Below, piece after piece: positions 57,059 to 64,000 of a DNA stretch of 64,000 bases (positions are counted from its first letter, which is position 1; every line of letters starts with the position of its first letter). Made by a program: the position numbers and the translations under genes. The stretch is taken from the NCBI GenBank assembly GCA_902599495.1, contig CACKFY010000001.1, forward strand, positions 59,968 to 123,967, in the 5' to 3' direction. The stretch is from an uncultured Pelagibacteraceae bacterium. GTDB taxonomy: Bacteria; Pseudomonadota; Alphaproteobacteria; Pelagibacterales; Pelagibacteraceae. The notes below the pieces were generated by a model. It was not told the origin of the DNA. It made no database searches and was given only the letters and a program-made list of their open reading frames with translations.

Positions 57059-58312
57059 ATGCAAAAATTATTAATTGATGGGAAAAATATCTTATCTGGA
57101 AGAATAAGTATTTCTGGTTCAAAAAATGCTACTCTTCCAATACTTGCTGCAACTATTTTAAATAATAAAACAATTATTACGAATATTCCTTTGGTTAACG
57201 ATATTTTCACTATGTTAGATCTGTTAAAATTTATAGGACTTGAATATAAATTATCAAAAAAAAAAAATTCAGTTGAAGTTTTCAATTCTAATAAAAATAT
57301 AAATATATTAGCACCCTATAAGTTAGTTAAAACTATGAGGGCTGGCATCTTGGTATTAGGACCTTTGTTAGCAAAATATAAGAAAGCAAAAATTTCACTT
57401 CCCGGAGGATGTGCCATTGGCAGCAGACCGGTTGATTTACATTTATTTGCTCTAAAAAAACTTGGAGCAAAAATTAAAATTAAAAATGGGTATATATTTG
57501 CAACAGCGAGTAGTGGTCTTAAAGGTTCAAAAATTAGATTTCCAAGAATTTCTGTTGGAGCAACAGAGAATACTATTTTAGCATCAGTTCAGGCTAAAGG
57601 AAAAACCACTTTAGATAATTGTGCAATTGAACCTGAAATACACGATCTTGTAAAATTTTTAAAAAAATTAGGTGCTAAAATTAAAATAAAAAAAAGAAAA
57701 ATAACTATAGAAGGACCAATTGTTCAAAAAAAAATATCACACAAAGTTATCTGTGATAGAATTGAGCTTGGCACCTATCTTATTGGAGGAGCCCTCGCTG
57801 CAAAAAAATTAAATTTAACTAACATTGAGTCGAATTTAGTTAAAAAGGAAATTAGAATTTTAAAGAAAATGGGTGTACAAATGAAAATAAGAAAAAAAAA
57901 TATTAAAGTCTTCAAATCAAAAAAAATTAGAAAAATTAATATTAAAACAGAACCTTATCCTGGATTCCCTACAGACCTTCAAGCTCAAATCATGATTTTA
58001 ATGACTCAAGCTAAAGGTATATCAAAAATAAAAGAAAATATTTTTGAAAATAGATTTATGCATGTTCCTGAACTAAGAAGAATGGGAGCAAAAATTGAAG
58101 TTAGAAATAATACGGCATACATAACCGGACCTAGTCTTTTAACAGGTGCAGAGGTTATGGCAACAGATCTAAGAGCATCTGTTAGTTTAGTACTCGCAGC
58201 TTTAATTGCAGAAAAAAGGACTAGTATAAATAGAATATACCATCTTGATAGAGGCTATCAGAATCTAGAAAAAAAATTGATTAATTGTGAAGCTCGTATA
58301 AAGAGAGTTTAA
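57059..58312 (+). CDS. murA: UDP-N-acetylglucosamine 1-carboxyvinyltransferase
   Basis: First committed step of peptidoglycan synthesis (PEP transfer to UDP-GlcNAc). The 417-aa inside-out alpha/beta barrel has GSKNATLPIL with Lys22, the flexible loop Cys118 in LPGGCAIGSRP (fosfomycin target in the family), and GADLRAS-like ATDLRASVSLVLA near the end. Followed by a DUF2948 gene after one base, the common alphaproteobacterial order. Confidence 0.95.
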   Translation: MQKLLIDGKNILSGRISISGSKNATLPILAATILNNKTIITNIPLVNDIFTMLDLLKFIGLEYKLSKKKNSVEVFNSNKNINILAPYKLVKTMRAGILVLGPLLAKYKKAKISLPGGCAIGSRPVDLHLFALKKLGAKIKIKNGYIFATASSGLKGSKIRFPRISVGATENTILASVQAKGKTTLDNCAIEPEIHDLVKFLKKLGAKIKIKKRKITIEGPIVQKKISHKVICDRIELGTYLIGGALAAKKLNLTNIESNLVKKEIRILKKMGVQMKIRKKNIKVFKSKKIRKINIKTEPYPGFPTDLQAQIMILMTQAKGISKIKENIFENRFMHVPELRRMGAKIEVRNNTAYITGPSLLTGAEVMATDLRASVSLVLAALIAEKRTSINRIYHLDRGYQNLEKKLINCEARIKRV

Positions 58313-58313
58313 A

Positions 58314-58757
58314 GTGAAAGTTCAAAATTTAAAACTTATGGCTAAAACCAGTGAAGATCTGAGAGTAATCTCAGCACATTTACAAGACTCTATTGTAAAA
58401 ACAAATGATATCGCAAATCTAAAAAAAAATCGGATATTTTTAATGCAATTAAATAGATTTATGTGGGAAGATATTGAAAAAGGAGTTTTTAGAAAAAACA
58501 AAAGAATCAGAACAGTGCTCAAATTTGAAAATGTAATCAGTGTTTCATCTAAGAATATCAAACAAGGAAAAGAAGATAGATTTCTAGATTTTTTAACAAT
58601 TGATACTTTGCAAATGTCTGACAAAAACTACGAAATAAACTTAATATTTTCAGGTGATATAATTGTAAAATTAATTGTAGAAGCAATTGATGCCACCTTA
58701 GATGACCAGGGTTTACCTTGGGAGAGTAAAAATAAACCTAGACACAAGGATTTGTAA
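58314..58757 (+). CDS. DUF2948 family protein
   Basis: A 147-aa protein of the alphaproteobacterial DUF2948 family: LMAKTSEDLRVISAHLQDS at the start, FLMQLNRFMWE in the middle and DATLDDQGLPWES near the end. The start is GTG 58314, one base after the murA stop. Function not known; steady pairing with murA is the only clue. The stop overlaps an 18-codon ATG frame (58757-58813) that I do not call as a gene. Confidence 0.82.
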   Translation: MKVQNLKLMAKTSEDLRVISAHLQDSIVKTNDIANLKKNRIFLMQLNRFMWEDIEKGVFRKNKRIRTVLKFENVISVSSKNIKQGKEDRFLDFLTIDTLQMSDKNYEINLIFSGDIIVKLIVEAIDATLDDQGLPWESKNKPRHKDL

Positions 58758-58772
58758 TGCTCAAAAGAGTTA

Positions 58773-58800
58773 TTGCAAGATTAATTTCATCCGTTATATA
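58773..58800 (+). promoter_or_regulatory. Candidate promoter for infA
   Basis: TTGCAA (58773-58778) and TATATA (58795-58800) with a 16-base spacer (17 to ATATAT) lie in the 92-bp gap before infA, giving a leader of about 45 bases. Plausible but in A+T-rich DNA. Confidence 0.35.
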
Positions 58801-58849
58801 TTTATTAAAATGAAAAAAAATTTTAAAGTCAATTTACTTGGAGTAATAC

Positions 58850-59065
58850 TTGGCTAAACAAGAAACTTTAGAATTTAAAGGCAAGGTAACAGAATTGTTA
58901 CCCAACGCCATGTTTAGAGTAAAGTTAGAAAATAATCATGAAATTTTAGCTCATACGGCTGGAAAACTAAGAAAGAATAGAATTAGAGTTTTAGCAGGTG
59001 ACAATGTTATGGTTGAAATGACACCATATGATTTAACTAAAGGCAGAATAACTTTCAGATTTTAA
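58850..59065 (+). CDS. infA: Translation initiation factor IF-1
   Basis: A 71-aa OB-fold protein: [41 protein letters not shown] and [16 protein letters not shown] match IF-1 from end to end. The start codon is TTG (58850-58852), fixed by GGAG six bases upstream and the conserved second residue. Converges on the dehydrogenase gene with 22 bp between; that gap holds only an A+T-rich inverted repeat (59062-59077). Confidence 0.96.
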   Translation: MAKQETLEFKGKVTELLPNAMFRVKLENNHEILAHTAGKLRKNRIRVLAGDNVMVEMTPYDLTKGRITFRF

Positions 59066-59087
59066 AAAACTTTTTAATATAAACATA

Positions 59088-60494
59088 TCACTTTTCAATA
59101 ATTAAAATTGATCCGGAACTTTCTAAAAACACAAAAATTTTGTTAAATTTTATCGAAGTTGTTATATCTCTTACTCTTTCATTGATTTTGAAATAGGAAT
59201 GTTCTTCTAAATTATAATTTTCATCAAAAGAAAAATAATGTAATGATCTTTTACCATAGTCATTTTCTTTTCCCATAGAACCCATAAGGAATTCATTTTT
59301 TTTTGTATTTTTAGTTAAGTAGTCAATTTTGACTAATTGGGATGGAGCTATGGACGGGTTAAAATATAATATAGGTTCAACAAAACCTTTTTTGGAATGA
59401 GATTTAATTAAAGGAGAATCTTTTTTAGCATTTTCATTTACAATTAACGTACTGTTATAATGTTCCCCGTAAGAAGAAATTGGCCAACCAAAGTTTTTAA
59501 TTTTATTATCTGATAAAAAATTTAAGTTTATTTCACATCCACCTTTAGGACCATGCTCTGAAGAAATGATTATATCATTTTTTTTATCAAAATATAAACC
59601 TTGAGGATTTCTGTGTCCAAGGGACAATATTTTGAAATTTTTTGTTTTTTTATTTATTTCAATTATTTTGCCTCTTAAACTTTCGATGCTTTGCGGTAAA
59701 GAAGATTTTTTTTCACCCACAGCTCTGTAGTCTCCAATAGTATAAAGCAGATGATCATTTTTAAATTTGGAAATAATGCCGCCTGACTGAGATAAATAAC
59801 CTGCGGTCTGACATTCTTTCATTTCAAAAAAGGATTCAAATTTAATTTCGTCAAAGTTTATTTTTCCAACATAAATTGAATTAAAATGACAACTTGCTTT
59901 TTCTTTTTTAATAAATGAAACATACATTTTATTTTGATCTATAATCATATGTTTTACGATAGATGGGTACTCTTGAATTCTTTCTTTTCCAATAATGTCG
60001 ACGAGATTTGTTTTTATTTTTGTGAATTTCAAACTACTAGATCTTTTAATACTAGGTATGTGAGTAAAAAATAATTGTGCTGATCCTGTAATTAAAAACA
60101 GTTCATTTTGATTAACTTGCATATAAGATCTTGGTCCGTTTCCAACAAGAAGTTTATTTGAGTATCTTTTATAAGAAAAAGTGTGTGGACCGAGAGTTAT
60201 TTCTGAATCTTTTGTTTGAGACATTTGAAATTTATTTAATCTTGCCAATCTATTCAAATAAGATTTTTTTAATTCGACGACCTGGTAATTGTAATTAATA
60301 AGATCTTGAGATTTTTTCTTAAAAAAAAGTAGCTTTATGTCATCTTTGAAATCTTGAGAAAGATGTACTCCGATATGTCTTTTTAAAAATGTATCTTGTT
60401 TTCCAATGCTATCGTTAGCCCAAGCATAAAGAATAATTATCAATATAACTGGGATCAACAAAAATAGTGAGACAATTCGCTTGAAATTTTTCAT
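59088..60494 (-). CDS. PQQ-dependent sugar dehydrogenase-like protein (GSDH family), membrane-anchored
   Basis: A 468-aa protein with an N-terminal signal-anchor (IVSLFLLIPVILIIILYAWA) and a six-bladed beta-propeller of the glucose/sorbosone dehydrogenase family. The diagnostic strip GHRNPQGLYFDKKN and SEHGPKGGCEINL is clear. Family members are periplasmic soluble dehydrogenases using pyrroloquinoline quinone, but several lack activity. Substrate unknown. No pqq gene is in the window. Gene stands alone, divergent from the ferritin-like gene over 64 bp. Confidence 0.82.
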   Translation of the reverse strand: MKNFKRIVSLFLLIPVILIIILYAWANDSIGKQDTFLKRHIGVHLSQDFKDDIKLLFFKKKSQDLINYNYQVVELKKSYLNRLARLNKFQMSQTKDSEITLGPHTFSYKRYSNKLLVGNGPRSYMQVNQNELFLITGSAQLFFTHIPSIKRSSSLKFTKIKTNLVDIIGKERIQEYPSIVKHMIIDQNKMYVSFIKKEKASCHFNSIYVGKINFDEIKFESFFEMKECQTAGYLSQSGGIISKFKNDHLLYTIGDYRAVGEKKSSLPQSIESLRGKIIEINKKTKNFKILSLGHRNPQGLYFDKKNDIIISSEHGPKGGCEINLNFLSDNKIKNFGWPISSYGEHYNSTLIVNENAKKDSPLIKSHSKKGFVEPILYFNPSIAPSQLVKIDYLTKNTKKNEFLMGSMGKENDYGKRSLHYFSFDENYNLEEHSYFKINERVRDITTSIKFNKIFVFLESSGSILIIEK

Positions 60495-60558
60495 AATTTT
60501 TTTATAAATTTAAAAAATACGAGTTGAATACATTTATTTTAAGATATAGGTTAAATCA

Positions 60559-61302
60559 ATGATTTTAACACCAGAGAAAGATCAAAATTTATTAAAGTCC
60601 ATAGTGGAGTTTTCCTATGCTGAATACGGTTCAGCTTTGGAAATGTTAGCTGCTGCTAAAAGGGCTAAATCCCCTAAACTAAAAATAGGATATATTAAGC
60701 ATGCTTTAGATGAGTATAGACACACTTTTTTATTACATAAAGTTTTGTCAAATCAGGTTAAAAAAGGAAAATGGAAATTTGAGAGAGAATTTAAATTTTC
60801 TCCTCAAAATGTTCTTTTAAAAGGGTACGTAGATAAAGACGGTTATTTAGTAGAAAAATTAGCATTAAAAAAATTTGTAGAATTTGTTTACTCTAATGAA
60901 TATCTTGCAAAAAGCTCATTTGATTGGTTAACAAAACAAATTACTGACTCAGAATCAATAAAGACATTAAAAAGAATTATGGATGACGAGCAACACCATG
61001 CAGATGACTCTCAAGAAACTCTGGAAAGTATAATGAAAGACGAACTTGTTCATCACGGAATGGCTAAAAAGTTTTATGAGGCTAAATTTCCAGAATCAAA
61101 ATTAAATAAAGCTTTTAAAAGAGAATTATTTAAAAATAAATTAAGAACCTTTTATTATAAAAACTTGAAATTCTTAAACAAAATTTTTGATCCAATATTA
61201 AACTTTTTCATAACTTGCTTTGGCAGAATAGTTAATTTAATAGTAATACCAGTCCCGTCAGATAAAAATTTGATGGCAAAAGACCCAAAAAGTATTTTAT
61301 AA
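60559..61302 (+). CDS. Ferritin-like di-iron protein
   Basis: A 247-aa helical protein with two likely metal-binding EXXH motifs: DEYRHT (Glu52/His55) and DEQHHA (near residue 142), with further Glu in EFSYAEYGS and EFVYSNEYL. This fits a four-helix ferritin-like bundle of about 150 residues followed by a basic, hydrophobic C-terminal tail (FFITCFGRIVNLIVIPV) that may bind the membrane. Oxidase or hydroxylase activity is possible, unproved. The next gene's TTG start is two bases after its stop, so it shares an operon with the carbamoyltransferase. Confidence 0.72.
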   Translation: MILTPEKDQNLLKSIVEFSYAEYGSALEMLAAAKRAKSPKLKIGYIKHALDEYRHTFLLHKVLSNQVKKGKWKFEREFKFSPQNVLLKGYVDKDGYLVEKLALKKFVEFVYSNEYLAKSSFDWLTKQITDSESIKTLKRIMDDEQHHADDSQETLESIMKDELVHHGMAKKFYEAKFPESKLNKAFKRELFKNKLRTFYYKNLKFLNKIFDPILNFFITCFGRIVNLIVIPVPSDKNLMAKDPKSIL

Positions 61303-61303
61303 A

Positions 61304-63019
61304 TTGTACTTCCTAGGAATTTCATCTTATTACCACGACTCATCAGTAGCTTTAATTGATGCAAATGGAAAATTAATAGATTTTAAAAAGGAAGAATGGC
61401 TTTCAAGAATTAAAGGCGATAAATCTTTTCCTAGACTAGCTTTAATAGAATTAATTAATTCTTTTGAACTTTCAGAAAAAAATCTATCTTCAATTATATT
61501 TTATGAAAAGCCAGTGAGAGCGTGGGTTACTGTATTAAAACACTCTGTCAAAAATAATCCTATATCGAACAACCTAACCAGGAATTATTTTAAAAATGCG
61601 TGGAATTCATCTATGAGATTTCAAATGGACATTTCTAAACATCTTAATTTAAAAAAAATACCACTTTTATATTCAGATCATCACTTAAGTCACACTTTAA
61701 GTACAAACTTTTATTATAATAAACTTCCTTGTGTTTCTGTAGTAGTCGATGGTTACGGTGATAAGTTTTGTACCTCTATTCATCATATAAAATCGAAAGA
61801 TGAAATAATTAATATTTGGAATTCGGAGTATCCACACTCACTAGGTTTGTTCTATTCTGCTATCACTGATTATTTAGGATTTGCGGTCAATGAAGGAGAA
61901 TATAAAATGATGGGTTTAGCTTCATTTGGAAAACCAGAATATTATGAACAATTAAAAAAAACTATCTATTTTAAAGATGATAATTTAATCGTTGATACTA
62001 AATATTACGATTATGTGAGAAGAACAGATAGATCTTATTCTGATGAATTAGTAAAACTGTTAAAGATAAAACCAAGAGAGCCTGATATTCCCCTTGAAAT
62101 CGGAAAGTCAAATTTTGAAAATTACGCCAATATTGCCAGCTCTGCACAAAAAGTTTTAGAAGAAATCCTTTTTGATGTATTTAAACTTGCACACAAACTT
62201 ACAAATGAAAAAATATTTTTATTTTCAGGCGGAGTTGCAATGAATAGTTCAGCAGTTATGAAATGTTCTAAATTAAATTTTATTAATGAACTAAATATAC
62301 CACCATCTCCAGGGGACTCGGGTGCAGCCATAGGAGCAGCTTTTTTTGGTTTTCTCAAATCAAATCAACCTCAACAAAATGATCAACAGAGCAATCCTTT
62401 AATTGAAAATCTTTTTCCTGGAAAATTGAAATCTGAAGAAAGTTTCTACGAAATACCTTTTGAAAAAATATCTGACTCCCAAAACTCTATTGAGGAAACT
62501 TCTAAAGTTATTTCCAATGACGAAATTGTAGCGACCTGTTATGGAAATATTGAGACAGGTCCAAGAGCCTTGGGACATCGGTCACTAATTTGTAATGCTC
62601 ATAACAATAGTCTTATTAAAAAGCTAAGCACCGAAATTAAAAATAGAAGTCTTTTTAGACCAACTGCGCCTGCGATTTTGAAGGAAAATGCAGACAAATA
62701 CTTTATTTTGGAAAAAAATTTGATGAATTCGTATTTTCATATGGCGGCTGTAGCCACACCAAAAAAAGATTTTGCTGACCGAATTACTGGAGTCATCCAT
62801 GCAGACAACACTTCTAGAGTTCAAATTTGCTTGGAAGATCAGCTTTTGGGAAAAATCTTAAAAAAGTTAGAAAATAAAAATATTTTTCTTTTAGCCAATA
62901 CATCATTTAATATTTCCTCTGATCCTATGGTATATGATAAGGAAGATGCTTATTTAGCTATTGAAAGAATGGGAATAAAATATTTATTAACAGAAAATGG
63001 GTTATATAAAAAAAAATGA
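61304..63019 (+). CDS. Carbamoyltransferase (NodU/CmcH/TobZ type)
   Basis: Transfers a carbamoyl group from carbamoyl phosphate via carbamoyl-adenylate to a hydroxyl group. The 571-aa enzyme has the N-terminal ASKHA-fold domain (GISSYYHDSSVALID; SDHHLSHTLS; VNEGEYKMMGLASFGKP) and the C-terminal domain with GNIETGPRALGHRSLI, the O-carbamoyltransferase signature. Start is TTG 61304. Typical acceptors are glycolipids, sugars or antibiotics; here a polysaccharide or surface sugar is most likely. It overlaps a DUF5989-like peptide gene by 4 bp (ATGA). Confidence 0.9.
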   Translation: MYFLGISSYYHDSSVALIDANGKLIDFKKEEWLSRIKGDKSFPRLALIELINSFELSEKNLSSIIFYEKPVRAWVTVLKHSVKNNPISNNLTRNYFKNAWNSSMRFQMDISKHLNLKKIPLLYSDHHLSHTLSTNFYYNKLPCVSVVVDGYGDKFCTSIHHIKSKDEIINIWNSEYPHSLGLFYSAITDYLGFAVNEGEYKMMGLASFGKPEYYEQLKKTIYFKDDNLIVDTKYYDYVRRTDRSYSDELVKLLKIKPREPDIPLEIGKSNFENYANIASSAQKVLEEILFDVFKLAHKLTNEKIFLFSGGVAMNSSAVMKCSKLNFINELNIPPSPGDSGAAIGAAFFGFLKSNQPQQNDQQSNPLIENLFPGKLKSEESFYEIPFEKISDSQNSIEETSKVISNDEIVATCYGNIETGPRALGHRSLICNAHNNSLIKKLSTEIKNRSLFRPTAPAILKENADKYFILEKNLMNSYFHMAAVATPKKDFADRITGVIHADNTSRVQICLEDQLLGKILKKLENKNIFLLANTSFNISSDPMVYDKEDAYLAIERMGIKYLLTENGLYKKK

Positions 63020-63177
63020 GATTTATAAGTTTAGTTTTTCACCTTTTGAAAAATATTTATAGGGACACGTCCAAATCCCAATTTATAATATTTGTTTTTC
63101 TATTTTTTTTACTAATTATACTTGGAATAATCACCTTCATAAAGGTTGTAATACCATTTACATACATAGCATTATAA
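63016..63177 (+). CDS. DUF5989-like small membrane protein, 53 aa
   Basis: ATG 63016 overlaps the carbamoyltransferase stop (ATGA) and the frame ends TAA 63175-63177. The product begins MRFISLVFHLLKNI, has one strong transmembrane helix (FIIFVFLFFLLIILGIITFI) and ends PFTYIAL, matching the DUF5989 layout in which the tail reads PFIYTLF-like. DUF5989 peptides commonly sit beside carbamoyltransferases (recalled). Probably helps anchor the enzyme at the membrane, an inference. It overlaps the convergent downstream gene by 6 bp. Confidence 0.75.
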   Translation: MRFISLVFHLLKNIYRDTSKSQFIIFVFLFFLLIILGIITFIKVVIPFTYIAL

Positions 63178-64000
63178 TTTAGTTTTAATTTTTTCAAAAA
63201 TATATTTGAAACCTTCTTCACTATTATGAAGATCCTCTCCAAATAGCTTATCTATTTGTTTGATATCAGATTTAGAAACCTTTTTTAAAATTTCTAAAGA
63301 GTCGATATGAATAACCGACTTTTTATCTAATTCTTTTCTAATAAAATTATATCTCCATGAGGGATTTTTAACAAAATCTTCTTTCAAATTGAAAGAAACA
63401 ATGATTAATTTTTGATTCAATTTTTTAGCTTCTTCTTTGATATCGTTAATAAAAAAACTAAAAATATCTTTTTTAAATTTAATTTCACACTCACTATGTC
63501 TTGGATCAAATTCACTTTGCAATAGTATTGTAAAATTTCTTATAAAACGGTAAAGATAGATATCATTCTCTCGTTTAACTTCATAATTTTTTCTAGGCAA
63601 TTCACTTATAATAAATTTTTGATTTTTTTTTGCATATTTTACTTTTGAATAGTCTCTTTTAGAAAATAAAGATCTATCGAGGTCTTCAAGTAAAAATCCT
63701 ATAATTATAGTTTTGTTAACATTTTGATGAGAAGTTAGCTTATAAGAAAGATATATTTGATCAAGGCCGTAAGAGTCCAATGCATAATTCTTATAAGATA
63801 AATTATTTTGTTCTAAAAGTGCATTAAAATACTTATGATTAATGTATGAGCTTCCATAAAAGGCAAAATCATTTTTTAAATCTTTAAATTTTTTGTTATT
63901 ATCAAAATTATCAGGTATCTCAATATTTTTTTTCTTAAAACTTAGCAAAGGATGACTGTCAATATTTAAATCAGGCAAAATTTTCTTTTCTAACAGACTC
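63172..64000 (-). CDS. SGNH-hydrolase-like protein (5' end beyond window)
   Basis: At least 276 codons on the minus strand, open to the window edge with no upstream stop, so the true start lies beyond 64000 (the TTG at 63978 is unlikely to be it). Features of SGNH/GDSL esterases: FYGSSY (block I, Ser), NYALDSYGLDQIYLSY (resembling the GYGxDQ strip of exopolysaccharide-linked members) and EDLHNSEEGFKYI (Asp-x-His dyad). Such proteins acetylate or deacetylate surface glycans. The neighbouring carbamoyltransferase and DUF5989-like peptide support a glycan-modification set. Confidence 0.65.
   Translation of the reverse strand, partial: SLLEKKILPDLNIDSHPLLSFKKKNIEIPDNFDNNKKFKDLKNDFAFYGSSYINHKYFNALLEQNNLSYKNYALDSYGLDQIYLSYKLTSHQNVNKTIIIGFLLEDLDRSLFSKRDYSKVKYAKKNQKFIISELPRKNYEVKRENDIYLYRFIRNFTILLQSEFDPRHSECEIKFKKDIFSFFINDIKEEAKKLNQKLIIVSFNLKEDFVKNPSWRYNFIRKELDKKSVIHIDSLEILKKVSKSDIKQIDKLFGEDLHNSEEGFKYIFEKIKTKL

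Noticed and set aside
58757..58813. 18-codon frame starting in the DUF2948 stop (TAATG)
   Set aside because: Too short to support, overlaps the infA promoter candidate, and could be chance.
59062..59077. TTAAAAA/TTTTTAA repeat after infA
   Set aside because: A/T-only stem with a two-base loop is too weak to call a terminator.
1..64000. CRISPR arrays, insertion sequences, prophage, rRNA, known riboswitches
   Set aside because: No regularly spaced repeats, transposase, integrase, phage structural genes, rRNA or riboswitch core motif were seen on reading both strands.

Overview
The window reads as a piece of a streamlined, very A+T-rich alphaproteobacterial genome, most probably SAR11 (Pelagibacterales, Candidatus Pelagibacter-like). 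The grounds are dense packing with many 1-4 bp gene overlaps, intergenic gaps that almost never exceed 250 bp, Lys/Ile/Asn-rich proteins, and typical alphaproteobacterial neighbourhoods: class I LysRS, BolA/J-domain/CobS/CobT, and the MurA/DUF2948/InfA block. The species is inferred from gene content and composition; no rRNA is present to confirm it.

Layout. 1-1980: the end of a membrane protein, a 49-aa CxxC protein, MsrB, a thioesterase and an EamA transporter. 2004-6270: aceE-aceF, with an extra lipoyl domain fused to E1. 6397-8732: a micro-ORF candidate, a deacetylase, a 44-aa membrane protein and a thiolase. 8794-9721: tRNA-Arg, a 25-aa membrane peptide and uppP. 9822-15833: gltD-gltB behind a near-perfect palindrome. 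15836-17440: an SDR enzyme and a hydrolase. 17479-28761: a long forward block of glycosyltransferase, thrS-infC-rpmI-rplT-pheS-pheT-lepA and two more glycosyltransferases, ending at tRNA-Ser. 28922-29497: an unrecognised gene in a hairpin-bounded cassette. 29595-33153 (minus): NlpC/P60 hydrolase, AmpG-like permease and TrkH. 33246-36780: lysK, pyrD, rpmB and a queuosine-precursor transporter. 36777-41936: cobT, cobS and a J-domain gene (minus), bolA (plus), then aroB-aroK (minus). 42010-46113: two unknown envelope genes and def-fmt-truA. 46120-53423 (minus): SET protein, a second deacetylase, dapE-dapD, a HAD nucleotidase, argB and yidC-yidD-rnpA-rpmH. 53481-59065 (plus): TVP38 protein, a thioredoxin-domain protein, small genes, dcd, murA, DUF2948 and infA. 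59088-64000: a PQQ-type dehydrogenase, a ferritin-like protein, a carbamoyltransferase, a DUF5989-like peptide and an SGNH-like protein cut by the window edge.

Most genes are housekeeping: central carbon (PDH, thiolase), nitrogen assimilation (GOGAT), translation, shikimate and lysine/DAP synthesis, and cell-wall building and recycling (uppP, murA, dapDE, NlpC/P60, AmpG). The parts that look least ordinary are the lipoyl-E1 fusion, the palindrome in front of gltD, the cassette behind tRNA-Ser, CobS/CobT with no other cobalamin gene in view, the neighbouring SET and deacetylase genes, terminator-like hairpins embedded in convergent coding sequence, and the carbamoyltransferase/DUF5989/SGNH block. 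No CRISPR array, insertion sequence, prophage or rRNA operon was seen. No gap longer than about 300 bases lacks a gene.
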